Part shown: one piece after another, positions 27,656 through 36,852 of the stretch
Layout: each line of letters starts with the position of its first letter
Numbering within the stretch: position 1 is the stretch's first letter
DNA from: JAFGPF01 sp964500415
GTDB lineage: Bacteria > Chloroflexota > Dehalococcoidia > Dehalococcoidales > RBG-16-60-22
Length of the DNA: 64,000 bases
Assembly: GCA_964500415.1 (NCBI GenBank)
Contig: CAZCOB010000004.1
Location: 23,652-87,651, forward strand
Reading direction: 5' to 3'
The notes under the pieces: model-generated
Database searches by the model: none
What the model saw: only the letters and a program-made list of their open reading frames with translations
Told to the model about the DNA's origin: nothing
Program-made: the position numbers and the translations under genes

Positions 27656-28945
27656 TCACATAGTCTTATAGCAGATACCCGCAGCCTTTACTTCCTCGGC
27701 GTTAAATATGCCCCGTACATCTATCAGAATCGGAGCATGACTTTGCATTTCCTTGATTTCAGCCAGACCCAGACTGCGAAGGGCAGAGTGGGCTACGGCA
27801 ATAATGATACCATCCACCTTTTGCTGCTTAACTTCCTCCCAGCCCGGTAGAATCCTTATGCTGAATTTCCCTTCAATATCACCTGAATCAAGAATTGGGT
27901 CAAATCCCAGGACTTCTACCCCATATTCCCCAAGTGCGCTTAGTAACTCTTTGACCGGATTCTCACGTATGTCATTGACATCTTCCTTGTAAGTAAGACC
28001 CAGAACCAGAACCCGGGAGCCCTTTACCGGCTTACCGACTTCATTTAACGCTTCGATGGTTATCTCGGCAACGTAGCGGGGCATATAGTCGTTTATAGCC
28101 CTCCCGGCCAGGATAACCTGAGGGTGATAGCCGACTTCCCGGGCCAGGTGTACCAGGTAATAGGGGTCGACCGGAATACAATGCCCGCCGACAAACCCCG
28201 GCGAATAGCGTTGGAAGTTCCATTTGGTGGCGGCGGCGTCAAGCACTTCCCTGGTATTCAGTCCTAACTTGCGAAAAATAATAGAGAACTCATTAACAAG
28301 AGCTATATTGAGGTCACGCTGGATATTCTCGATAACCTTGGCAGCCTCGGCGGTTTTTATATCTTTCGCCTTGAAGACGTTCGGGGTTACCCTTTGATAC
28401 AGCCCGGTAATTATATCGGTCGTTGCCTCATCCATGCCGGCGACGACTTTGGTGATTTTATCAATGCTGTGGTCCTTATCTCCTGGGTTCATTCTTTCCG
28501 GCGAATAGCCGACGGCAAAGTCTGCACCGCATTTAAGCCCTGATTCCTTCTCTAAAATGGGCTTCAGCACTGTCTCGGTGACGCCAGGGTAGACCGTAGA
28601 CTCAAGAATAACCACGCTGCCTCTTTTCATGTTACTCCCGACTAATTCAGCCGAGTTCTGGACAGAGGAAAGGTCCGGCTCTTTTGAACTCGTTACCGGG
28701 GTGGGGACACAGATAATGATAAAATCCGCCTTGTTTATTTCCCGTGGGTCAGCGGTAAAGGTTATGCGTGGCTCAGCTATCGAGCTGCGGCTACCGGACT
28801 GTCGCTGGCTGAGGCGGCCGAGCTTCTTACTGTCGATATCGAATCCGATGACTCTAAGACTACGCGAAAAAGCCTCAGCCAGGGGCATACCTACGTAGCC
28901 AAGCCCAACGATACAGACGACAGCATCGTCCAGATGAAGCGTCAC
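27656..28945 (-). CDS. UDP-HexNAc 6-dehydrogenase (TviB/WbpO type)
   Basis: The 429-residue protein is a second nucleotide-sugar dehydrogenase, with VCIVGLGYVGMPLAEAF, ESTVYPGVTETVLKPILE, the SPERMNPGDKDH segment and the catalytic Cys in FVGGHCIPVDPYYL. These features are typical of enzymes that oxidise UDP-GlcNAc or UDP-GalNAc to the uronic acid. It overlaps the 4-epimerase gene upstream by four bases. That TviB/TviC-like pairing makes UDP-GalNAcA a good guess for the product. Confidence 0.88.
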   Translation of the reverse strand: MTLHLDDAVVCIVGLGYVGMPLAEAFSRSLRVIGFDIDSKKLGRLSQRQSGSRSSIAEPRITFTADPREINKADFIIICVPTPVTSSKEPDLSSVQNSAELVGSNMKRGSVVILESTVYPGVTETVLKPILEKESGLKCGADFAVGYSPERMNPGDKDHSIDKITKVVAGMDEATTDIITGLYQRVTPNVFKAKDIKTAEAAKVIENIQRDLNIALVNEFSIIFRKLGLNTREVLDAAATKWNFQRYSPGFVGGHCIPVDPYYLVHLAREVGYHPQVILAGRAINDYMPRYVAEITIEALNEVGKPVKGSRVLVLGLTYKEDVNDIRENPVKELLSALGEYGVEVLGFDPILDSGDIEGKFSIRILPGWEEVKQQKVDGIIIAVAHSALRSLGLAEIKEMQSHAPILIDVRGIFNAEEVKAAGICYKTM

Positions 28946-29868
28946 TGTTTGAACTCCTCAAGAGTATTCTTGAGTCCGGCATCCAAGTCATATTTCGGCT
29001 CATAACCGAAGCTCTTTGCCTTGGAAATATCGGCCAGGGTTTGCCGGGGGTCACCCGCTCTCGGCTCCTGATAAATCGGATTCAGGTCTTTCCCGGTAAC
29101 TTTGAGTATCATACTGGCCAATTGATTTATAGTTACATTCCGGCCACTCCCTACGTTAAATACGCCCTCCGCATTGTTTTCCGCTGCCAGAATATTTGCC
29201 TGGACAACATCCGCTACATAGGTCAGGTCCCTGGTCTGTTCACCATCGCCATGTATTATTGGGGGTAAATTCTGCGATACCCTGCCCAGAAAAGCGGCAA
29301 TTACAGTAGAATATTGAGAGTAAGGGTCCTGCTTGGGACCATAAACATTAAAGTACCGTAACGAGGCGGTGCTGAGGCCGTAAATCTGGTGGAATATCCC
29401 GCAATAATACTCGGCGGCCAGTTTCGTCAGGGCGTAAGGGCTGAGGGGGCTGGGAGGCAAGGTCTCGTTTTGAGGTAAAACGGGAGTCCCTCCATATACC
29501 GACGAAGAAGAAGCATAAATAACCTTCTTCACCGAGTTATCTCTGGCAGCCAGTAATACGCTCAGGCTCCCCGTTATGTTTGCTTCATTGGCGGAGAGAG
29601 GGTCGTCTATACTGCGGGGGACCCTGGCAAGGGCAGCCTGGTGAAATACATATGTCACGCCCTGAAAGTGCTTTTGCAGTAATGAAAGGTCGGTTATGCT
29701 GCCCTGGATAAAATCGACATTATCCTTTCTGATAAGTTCTTCTATATTTTCCATCTTGCCGGTGGAAAGATTGTCTACAATGGTAACATGGTAACCTCCG
29801 CCGGCCAGTCCCTCCGACAGATGTGAACCAATGAATCCCGCCCCACCGGTGACCACTACTTTTTTCAC
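28942..29868 (-). CDS. UDP-hexose/UDP-HexNAc 4-epimerase (TviC/WbpP-like)
   Basis: The 308-residue extended SDR starts at a GTG at 29868 with AGGAG six bases upstream. It has VVVTGGAGFIGSHL, the VFHQAALARVPRSI segment, Tyr-X3-Lys in SPYALTKLAAEYYC and LRYFNVYGP. It would interconvert the gluco and galacto forms of a UDP-sugar. As the first gene of this minus-strand run, followed directly by the HexNAc dehydrogenase, it probably belongs to UDP-GalNAcA synthesis. A UDP-glucose epimerase is the alternative. Confidence 0.88.
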   Translation of the reverse strand: MKKVVVTGGAGFIGSHLSEGLAGGGYHVTIVDNLSTGKMENIEELIRKDNVDFIQGSITDLSLLQKHFQGVTYVFHQAALARVPRSIDDPLSANEANITGSLSVLLAARDNSVKKVIYASSSSVYGGTPVLPQNETLPPSPLSPYALTKLAAEYYCGIFHQIYGLSTASLRYFNVYGPKQDPYSQYSTVIAAFLGRVSQNLPPIIHGDGEQTRDLTYVADVVQANILAAENNAEGVFNVGSGRNVTINQLASMILKVTGKDLNPIYQEPRAGDPRQTLADISKAKSFGYEPKYDLDAGLKNTLEEFKQ

Positions 29869-30366
29869 GCCATACTCCTAAATCTTTTCTCATACATTGG
29901 TAGAGCTTCCTTATACCTTCCTCTTTTATGCCATCCAGCTATCTGCTAAAATCTGTTTTCATGTTATAAAGTATTTTCGGGAAAAAATTAATCCACCCTC
30001 TTTCACTGTCTTTCGAGTCACTGTAATCCTGGTTGGTGGACGCGCAAATCGTTAATAGGTCGGCATTTGAGTTTTAACTTCTCCCGGGCCATAGAATACT
30101 CCCTTATTACCGATGGTGAAACCTCCCCACAAGTGTGTTTATTGTTACAGCATGTACTATCTCTATGGCAATAAAAAAGGCGGCATTACAGCTGTTCATA
30201 CTTCTTAAATCCACTCTAATCTTGAATTGATTTTACACCTCTGCCAAGATTACGGTCAAGTCCTGTTGCCTAAATTTGGACAACAGGCCACCTGTGTATT
30301 GACTAATGTCATTATCAACCTGATAGTGGCGACGATAGCAAGCCGGTATTTCAGCCAAACCCTGCT
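29869..30366. other. Noncoding gap between two minus-strand glycan operons
   Basis: This 498-base stretch should hold the promoter of the 28942 gene and the end of the DUF1616 operon. I see AT-rich -10-like sites on the minus strand around 29960-29970 but no convincing -35 partner. It also holds the imperfect palindrome at 30262-30287. A 60-codon open frame on the plus strand at 30227 has no ribosome site and no recognisable product. No RNA gene was seen. Confidence 0.5.
30262..30287. repeat. 26-base imperfect palindrome
   Basis: Arms CCTGTTG (30262-30268) and CAACAGG (30281-30287) are exact inverse complements around the core CCTAAATTTGGA, itself nearly symmetric. It could be an operator or a short hairpin. 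It lies 75-100 bases downstream of the DUF1616 stop codon. No T-run follows it on either strand, so a rho-independent terminator is unlikely. Confidence 0.4.
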
Positions 30367-31164
30367 TCACGGTGCCTCCTTGACATCAATCCAGAGGTGT
30401 AATCCCTGATAGGGTTCGGGGTCCGTGCCTTTATAGAGCAAAAACTCCACCTTTTGGTCCGGCCCGGCTCTGGCGGCGACAAATACCACCTCCTGTTCCC
30501 ACCGCTCTTCATGACCGAGGGAAATAGGGCCGATTTCTCTCTGCTTTTCGCCATCTATGGTTATTCCAACCCTGTATATCGTGGTCTCGTGCTCCCGGTT
30601 GACTATTCTTATGATTATTCTACCTTCCCCTCCCTGAATAAGCTCATGTGGGTAATTTTCGGCCTTCCCTTCCAGGTTAAGGAGATAGAACTCGGTAAAC
30701 TGCTCGCCAACCCTGGGCACGGCCACCATATAAATCAGGATTCCCACGACCCCAATTATGGCTATTGCCAGGAGGATACCGAGTAACTTGTTAAGCTGGC
30801 GCTGGGATGTCCAGCCGTGTAAAAGCGACCTGAAGGGGAGTCCGAACCTAATCTCAAAGCGTTCTTCGGGCGGAAGCCGCCTCCGCCGGTACCAGGCAAT
30901 AATGGCCATAATCAAGATGAACGACAGCAGCGAAATTATGATGGGGTAGAGGCGAATACCCCATGGAGTGAAGTTAAGGGCAAAGCCTATGACGGCCGCC
31001 ACGACAATGCTCAATCCCAGGCATAATGCCAGCCGCTCTATGCCGCCCAGGGTGTGTCTCCTCGGGAAAAGAGCGGCGATTAGTGCATAACCCGGGAAGA
31101 ATATGACGAAGATAAGGCCAATGGCTATCCTGAATGCGCCCGAAGTCAGTACCACCAGTGGCAT
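30367..31164 (-). CDS. DUF1616 family membrane protein
   Basis: The protein has 265 residues from the ATG at 31164. Four hydrophobic segments (about residues 8-32, 45-65, 70-90 and 128-150) are followed by an external domain of about 110 residues (HELIQGGEGRIIIRIVNREHETTIYRV). The FVIFFPGYALIAALFPRR segment and overall order match DUF1616, known mostly from archaea and Chloroflexota and often near STT3 or S-layer glycosylation genes. A strong AGGAGGGG site at 31211-31218 has no ATG, GTG or TTG at the right distance in this frame; an ATT at 31204-31206 would complete the first membrane helix. It is the last gene of the STT3 operon. Confidence 0.75.
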   Translation of the reverse strand: MPLVVLTSGAFRIAIGLIFVIFFPGYALIAALFPRRHTLGGIERLALCLGLSIVVAAVIGFALNFTPWGIRLYPIIISLLSFILIMAIIAWYRRRRLPPEERFEIRFGLPFRSLLHGWTSQRQLNKLLGILLAIAIIGVVGILIYMVAVPRVGEQFTEFYLLNLEGKAENYPHELIQGGEGRIIIRIVNREHETTIYRVGITIDGEKQREIGPISLGHEERWEQEVVFVAARAGPDQKVEFLLYKGTDPEPYQGLHLWIDVKEAP

Positions 31165-31273
31165 CAGTACCAGAGAGATGCCAACGATGATAAGCAGATC
31201 TATAATTTTTCCCCTCCTTTACCACTCCCCTAGTAGAGAATAGTTTCCGCTGCCATCAGGAGGTATGATTCGC

Positions 31274-32728
31274 TCATTCTGGTAACAGGTAAACTCTCTC
31301 ATTCACCTCAACGAGGTCCGGATTCAAGCATTCGTTCTCGCTATAAACAACGGAAATCCCGTTTTCTCTTAATAAGGTTGTATCGGTGCAACCACCGTCC
31401 AGGTACATCTTGGCCTCGACATCTGTTTCTGTGGGAAAGGCGTGTATGCGAGTATATACATATTTCCCGGTAATAGCCGTAAACGGTATGCCCTTCCAGG
31501 GGTCCAAAATTGCCCTATCGTATTCCTCTCCTACGTTCTCCTTAATCCAGACAAATGCCTGATAGTCCTCTTCGTCAATCATATGATAATAGTCGATACC
31601 CTGTCGTTGGGGGATACCAATGTAAAGAGTGATAACGATAAGAGCTAAACAGCAGAACCAGCCCAAATAATGCTTAAAGTGAGAGCCGCCCGTTTTAGCA
31701 GTAAGCCACTCAGGCAGGCGAAGGTTATTTACCGCCATCAAACCGGCACCGGCCAGGATGCCCATCATTAACATCATAAACATCAGCCCACGTTCGTACA
31801 TTATGGAAACTCCATAGTGAAAGGTGAAAAAGGTAACCAGCATAGCCAGCAAGGCCAGCAGGCCGATTACCAGGCCATAATTTTTCTTTCCACCTCTTAG
31901 TGCCAGCACCAGAGCACCCAGTATGCAAAGTCCGACGGGAATGTAACCATAAGTCTTTATGATGAACGGGAAGTCAACGTAATCCGGCAGAACCTGCGGC
32001 GTGAGCAGCTGTTTCGCCGTGGACCCCAACATGCCGAATATCCAGGGGAATGGCGCCAGAAAAGGAATACCTACCGCCAGAAGCAGACAGAGGCTGTGCC
32101 GGAAGTTACCTTTCAGATTGAGGAGTATGTACGGGAAAAGAATAATCACCAGGCAGATTGCCGAAGGGGCGTGTATGGCAACCAAAAAACAGGTAAAAAT
32201 AAAGAGTACCACGCAGGCCCAGATGCCCCGGAAATTGAAAGCAATAAACAGGGAAAGCGGGATAAAAAACAATCCCATAGCTACAGGAACCAGAAAGGCA
32301 GGACCCAGGATGCCTACTGTGGTGGGTATCAGGCAGGTAAAAAAGGCGGCCTGCCAGCCGAAGCCATGCCGCTGGCCCATTACGTAAACCGATAATACGG
32401 TGAGCATTAAGATGAGGCTGGGGAAGTATCTGAAGATAGTGAACCAGGAGATACCGCTAATCCGCTGGAATACGCCGAAAAATAGCTGGAAACCCAGCTC
32501 CAGATTAGAACTGAGACCCATAGTTGTTTCACCTAAAAACGGCTCGATATAGGTGGTACTGCCGGCTTTCAGTATCGCCTCCGAGTGTGCCAGATGTATC
32601 CAGTCATCAATGTGTACCGGAAAAGGATAGCCCTGGTGTGGAATGAAAGCAACGTAAAAAGCCAGCGCCAGCACTGGCAGCATCAGAAAAGCAGACTTAT
32701 CCAGCCGTGGGGTATCGTTCAGAACCAT
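31274..32728 (-). CDS. Multispan membrane protein, possible GT-C glycosyltransferase
   Basis: The 484-residue protein has about 11 predicted membrane helices and a short external C-terminal domain (last 90 residues). After the first helix comes HQGYPFPVHIDDWIHLAHSEAIL, whose acidic DDW pair in the first external loop resembles the catalytic acidic residues of GT-C enzymes. No named family is certain. It lies 24 bases downstream of STT3 and 109 bases upstream of DUF1616 on the same strand. It may transfer or elongate lipid-linked sugars used by STT3. Confidence 0.6.
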   Translation of the reverse strand: MVLNDTPRLDKSAFLMLPVLALAFYVAFIPHQGYPFPVHIDDWIHLAHSEAILKAGSTTYIEPFLGETTMGLSSNLELGFQLFFGVFQRISGISWFTIFRYFPSLILMLTVLSVYVMGQRHGFGWQAAFFTCLIPTTVGILGPAFLVPVAMGLFFIPLSLFIAFNFRGIWACVVLFIFTCFLVAIHAPSAICLVIILFPYILLNLKGNFRHSLCLLLAVGIPFLAPFPWIFGMLGSTAKQLLTPQVLPDYVDFPFIIKTYGYIPVGLCILGALVLALRGGKKNYGLVIGLLALLAMLVTFFTFHYGVSIMYERGLMFMMLMMGILAGAGLMAVNNLRLPEWLTAKTGGSHFKHYLGWFCCLALIVITLYIGIPQRQGIDYYHMIDEEDYQAFVWIKENVGEEYDRAILDPWKGIPFTAITGKYVYTRIHAFPTETDVEAKMYLDGGCTDTTLLRENGISVVYSENECLNPDLVEVNERVYLLPE

Positions 32729-32752
32729 GGGATATGCCTCTACACAATCTGA

Positions 32753-35617
32753 CTAATCACCGAGGTATTCAAAAATTTTTACTTCTGGTATCATACCCGC
32801 ATCCTGGTTTAATACACCGGTCTCAGAGCTGTAAACCAGCCGGTAATTCGATACAGGTTCCAGAGATACGGGGCTGATGAACGGATTTACGCCAACAATT
32901 CTATGTTTGGAGGCTCCTTCACTTTCAATATAGTCGAGTGCCTCTTGATAACTGGAAAATTCCTCGATGTTACTGATTTGTTTGTAGTGGTAACCGCTGT
33001 TGTCAACTTTCTCATCGTAAGAAATTACCATCGGCTTCTCTTTAGTGACCGCTTCACCATTAAAATTATAAAGTCTTACACACAGCGAGCGGTAATATCC
33101 GGGATGGAAAAGCTGTACCGGTGTGAGCTGATTATTATAGGGCACATAATAAGTACCGATAAATTCATCCGATTCTAATCCTGACCAGTTAATCATCGCC
33201 CAGTACTTGGTGGTAACCATGGCATAGTCAATTATTACATAGGATGTATCCAGTGATTCTACTATTTCCCGGGTTGAAGCTTCTTCCTGTGATGAGAAGA
33301 AACGGGCTGCAAGTGTTAACAAGACCGGGTCCTGGCTCGGATTAGCGTTCGGCAAACGATGGGCAATGCGCGTAATCCAGTACCCATAGTCCCACCAGGA
33401 TAATACCCCGTAGGTAGATTCCGGGTAGTTAGCGTTCTCTTGCAGTATGTTCACCCATGCGGTGAGTTCTTCGGTGCTGGCACCCTCTTTCGGCTTTTTT
33501 ACACCTTTTATTGGCGGCGGCGGGTCATGGAGTTGATAATACACATCGGGAGTATCGTAGGGTTCGGGCGTATTCTCTTTCATCCAGGACAGGGAGGATT
33601 GCCAGGCGTCTGAGGGTGCGAATTGTGCGGCCGAAGCCACATCTTTGGCTTTGATGATATTAAAGAGGAAAACAAGTACGAAAACCATTATTATCGCTAA
33701 AATTGTATTAACGTAATATATCGTAATACCCTGGCCCTCTTTATACCTCTTTATCTTTTTTCTTTCTGCTATTTTATCTATAGATCGGTCATAATTAGCT
33801 CGCCTCTCAAGGTTAGATAACACTTCATAGGCTTTATTTATCTCTTTAAACTTTTCCTCTGCTTCAGGAGTACGGTTACGGTCAGGATGATACGCGAAAG
33901 ACAGCTCTCGGAATGCTTTCCTTATCTCCTTATTGGAAGCACTTCTAGCTAAGCCGAGGATTTCATAGTAGTCACGTTTTTCTGGTGCTTTCAAATAGTA
34001 TTGCTCTTTTTCCGCCTTTTCTTCAGGCTTAGTTCCCAGCTTCCTGAGACCAGCCAGCCGGATTACCTGCCACGAGAGATAGGCGGAAAGCAGGGCAAAA
34101 TTGACCACAAGGTAATAGGCAAAACGGCGCTGTACCAACGTGGCCACCAGCATTATCAGAGTCCAGATAAGGAAGAGGAGGATGTAGTTGTCATCGCGGC
34201 GCTGCCGAATGAAGGCCCAGATTACGATGACGAGCGCAATAAAGGCCAGCCCCGGTATGGCCACCACCTTCGGTCCTTGGCTGGAGTAAATCACTATCAA
34301 GGCGGCCAGTATCGCTGTCACAACGGCCACGCTGAAGGCAATAAGCAAGGCCTTATCATAGCTGCCACCGAAAGAGTGGCGGTAGATCAGGCCACAGAGC
34401 GCCGCCGCACCGAAGCCGAAGATAATCCACCAGGGGGCCAGGAAAAAGCTGGTGGTGTAGTTTCCCCAGGCAACCAGGGTGGAGAAACTGCCCTGTGGAG
34501 AAAGGAAAGGCTGCATTTCTAGAGTTGTTGCAGCTGACGACCCGGCCGGATTAAAGATACTGAATGCCGCCAGCATACTTCTCAACATGTCGGGCTTAAT
34601 AAAATAAAAAATAACAACCGCTATTATTCCGATGCCGACCAGGGCTAACGGGTAATACGGCGGTTTCATTTGTTTATAGATCATCACACGGGAGACAACC
34701 ATCAGCACCAGCGGAATAATCAATGCAAAGATAAGGGAAACAGTAATATATCCGAACTCGGAAACCGCGAGGAAAATGATAAGGGTAATAAGAAAAATAA
34801 TGCCACCGGAAATACCCAGATGTTCGACAGGTTTGTTCCGCAGGTGGTCGATGATGAATTGAATTATCATATAGAGGGAAATGATAAAGATAAAGAGAAG
34901 ACCGCCCTGCCAGGTAATGAGGTAAATCCCCATAAATACGCCTGAGAGCAAGCAGTAAATAATCGGTCTGAGAATTGTTTTCCAGTCACGCTGCACGATG
35001 TGGCTGAGGGTTAATTCTCTTCTCCCGGCTTCTTTTATTGCCAGAATAAGGAAGAGGATAGCCGTAGTGCTGAAAAGGGTCTCGGCCACATGGTGGTCGG
35101 TGAAACCGAGTATGGAACGCCCCAGATACTCTCCGGGGAAAACGGCTATTAAGCCAGCGGCCAGCACGCCGACCCAGCGATTAAACAATGTTTTGCCGAT
35201 GAAGTAAACGGGAATAACGGTAAGAGCGGCCAGAATCGGCGGGAAATATACACCAACAACATCGATAACATGCTGGGTTGGTGAACCCAGTCCTATTATC
35301 AGAATGACGATGGATATAAGCCAGTCAAAGAAATAATTACCAGCGAGGCGGATAATCCCGGGATAGATAAAATACGGGTCAAAGCTGGTGAGGTGGGGAA
35401 AATTAGACACATAATTGTCAACCAAACGCATGTGGAAATAGGCATCAATGCTGCTGAATTTTATCCCTTCCCCGGAGAAAATCTGGTTATAAGGAAGGGT
35501 AACGCGAAAGACCAAGGAAATGCCAAAAAATGCAGCAATTAATAAACCTATCAGAAGCGTCGGGGAAACCTTTAGTTTGTCCACTATAACTCTGGTAACC
35601 TGCCAGCTACCTTCCAC
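32753..35617 (-). CDS. stt3: STT3-type oligosaccharyltransferase with an internal J-domain
   Basis: This 954-residue protein should transfer a lipid-linked glycan to Asn of secreted proteins. STT3 (GT66) landmarks are in order: an acidic first external loop (SSIDAYFHMR, about 56-63), the DHHVAE motif (174-179), a TTLE box (364-367, the TIXE-like site), about 12 helices to residue 525, a final helix at about 631-655 and WWDYGYW at 741-747 in the external C-terminal domain. Between the last two helices, residues 547-613 form a complete DnaJ J-domain: DYYEILGL, HPD at 577-579, and KFKEINKAYEVLSN. By STT3 topology this loop is cytoplasmic, the correct side for Hsp70. The GTG start at 35617 has no clear ribosome site. 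It is in an operon with a GT2, fcl and gmd. Confidence 0.93.
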   Translation of the reverse strand: MEGSWQVTRVIVDKLKVSPTLLIGLLIAAFFGISLVFRVTLPYNQIFSGEGIKFSSIDAYFHMRLVDNYVSNFPHLTSFDPYFIYPGIIRLAGNYFFDWLISIVILIIGLGSPTQHVIDVVGVYFPPILAALTVIPVYFIGKTLFNRWVGVLAAGLIAVFPGEYLGRSILGFTDHHVAETLFSTTAILFLILAIKEAGRRELTLSHIVQRDWKTILRPIIYCLLSGVFMGIYLITWQGGLLFIFIISLYMIIQFIIDHLRNKPVEHLGISGGIIFLITLIIFLAVSEFGYITVSLIFALIIPLVLMVVSRVMIYKQMKPPYYPLALVGIGIIAVVIFYFIKPDMLRSMLAAFSIFNPAGSSAATTLEMQPFLSPQGSFSTLVAWGNYTTSFFLAPWWIIFGFGAAALCGLIYRHSFGGSYDKALLIAFSVAVVTAILAALIVIYSSQGPKVVAIPGLAFIALVIVIWAFIRQRRDDNYILLFLIWTLIMLVATLVQRRFAYYLVVNFALLSAYLSWQVIRLAGLRKLGTKPEEKAEKEQYYLKAPEKRDYYEILGLARSASNKEIRKAFRELSFAYHPDRNRTPEAEEKFKEINKAYEVLSNLERRANYDRSIDKIAERKKIKRYKEGQGITIYYVNTILAIIMVFVLVFLFNIIKAKDVASAAQFAPSDAWQSSLSWMKENTPEPYDTPDVYYQLHDPPPPIKGVKKPKEGASTEELTAWVNILQENANYPESTYGVLSWWDYGYWITRIAHRLPNANPSQDPVLLTLAARFFSSQEEASTREIVESLDTSYVIIDYAMVTTKYWAMINWSGLESDEFIGTYYVPYNNQLTPVQLFHPGYYRSLCVRLYNFNGEAVTKEKPMVISYDEKVDNSGYHYKQISNIEEFSSYQEALDYIESEGASKHRIVGVNPFISPVSLEPVSNYRLVYSSETGVLNQDAGMIPEVKIFEYLGD

Positions 35618-35697
35618 TTTATAGTTTGTCTGCTATTTTACCATAAAGATACCATCTCAACAAGAAATCAGGCGCCTCCAGGGTAGTAATCGACAGT

Positions 35698-36774
35698 TTA
35701 TCGGTTTATGGGTCTATCCGTTGGGTCGAAGCTATCGGTCTTCGGTTTCGGGGCCAGACCGGGCGGAAGTATCCACCAGGCCATCCGGTAAAGGGTTAAT
35801 AGCCTCAACGGCCAGTACCCTAGCGGCTGATAAAAAGTGTTCTTTAGCATGTTTCGCAAAGCTGGGCGGCACATTTTAACTTCGGTGTAGCATTTCACAG
35901 CATACCAGTGGGCGGTCGCCATGGCTTTACGTTTCAGCTTGCGGATGGCCGGTGGCAGGTCTTGTATAGAAAAAAGCTTGGCGGCCAGGTCCAGGCGGGC
36001 GTTGGCCCGCTCCTGCTGTCGCGATGAGCTCTTTGCCTCGGCGTACTTGCGGTAATAGACCAACGGATGGTCAATGTAATACGGCGGCCTTACCAGCGCC
36101 AGCCTCAGGCATATGTCCAGGTCCATGATGAAGACATTACCCTCATCCACACCACCTATCTTGCTAACCAGCTTACGGTCCATGAGGCAGCCCGGCTGGC
36201 AGCCTGCTTTAAGGTTGGCGAAAGACCACCCCAGGTCCATGACAAAGCCGCTGCTGCCGTGGAATAGCCCGTAATTATGGTAGATTACCTTTGATTGTGA
36301 GTCGATGACGATGGCATAGCCGTGGACATAGCCGGCCTCGGGGTGGTGCATCATAACATCGGCTGTCTTCGTCAGGCTCCCGGCCGTCAGGATGTCGTCG
36401 GCATTGTGCCAGTTGAAGAGCTGCCCCGTACTCCTTGCCAACCCCTTGTTGATAGCATGACTCTGGCCCCGGTCGGGCTCGCTGGCCCAGTAGGCAAGCC
36501 AGGGCTCGTATTTCTTGATGATTTCTACCGAGTCGTCGCTACTGACGCTATCAAAAATGAAGTATTCCAGTTCCGGGTAGCCCTGGAGCAGTATCGAGCG
36601 AATGGACTCCTCGATGAAACGCCCCTGGTTGTAGTTCGGTGTGACGATGCTTATCCTGGGCCAGGGACGTCCGTCCGGCATGGTATCGGGGAGCTGCGGG
36701 GCTTCTTCCGTCCACGGCCAGCCGGTCCTGCCGGGCGGGGGCGGGGGAAGCTCACTGAGCCCGGGACATCGCAA
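35698..36774 (-). CDS. Glycosyltransferase family 2 protein
   Basis: The 358-residue protein has RISIVTPNYNQGRFIEESI, SVSSDDSVEIIKKYEPW, a GQSHAINKGLARSTG segment and the metal site NWHNADDIL. A Pro-rich N-terminal leader of about 35 residues (LPPPPPGRTGWPWTEEAP) precedes the catalytic domain, as in a known subset of this family. The start is a TTG at 36774, with GGAGG eight bases upstream. It lies 80 bases upstream of STT3 on the same strand and probably builds the lipid-linked glycan. The donor is unknown, though GDP-fucose is made by the next two genes. Confidence 0.85.
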   Translation of the reverse strand: MRCPGLSELPPPPPGRTGWPWTEEAPQLPDTMPDGRPWPRISIVTPNYNQGRFIEESIRSILLQGYPELEYFIFDSVSSDDSVEIIKKYEPWLAYWASEPDRGQSHAINKGLARSTGQLFNWHNADDILTAGSLTKTADVMMHHPEAGYVHGYAIVIDSQSKVIYHNYGLFHGSSGFVMDLGWSFANLKAGCQPGCLMDRKLVSKIGGVDEGNVFIMDLDICLRLALVRPPYYIDHPLVYYRKYAEAKSSSRQQERANARLDLAAKLFSIQDLPPAIRKLKRKAMATAHWYAVKCYTEVKMCRPALRNMLKNTFYQPLGYWPLRLLTLYRMAWWILPPGLAPKPKTDSFDPTDRPINR

Positions 36775-36852
36775 GTCTCCTACCTCCCCTGATACTGGCG
36801 CGAATATTACATGGCATCAGTAAATGTCCTTACTCCTACCGGGCTAAGCCGA

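Noticed and set aside
30227..30409. 60-codon plus-strand frame in the gap before DUF1616
   Set aside because: No ribosome site, no recognisable product, overlaps the end of the DUF1616 gene.
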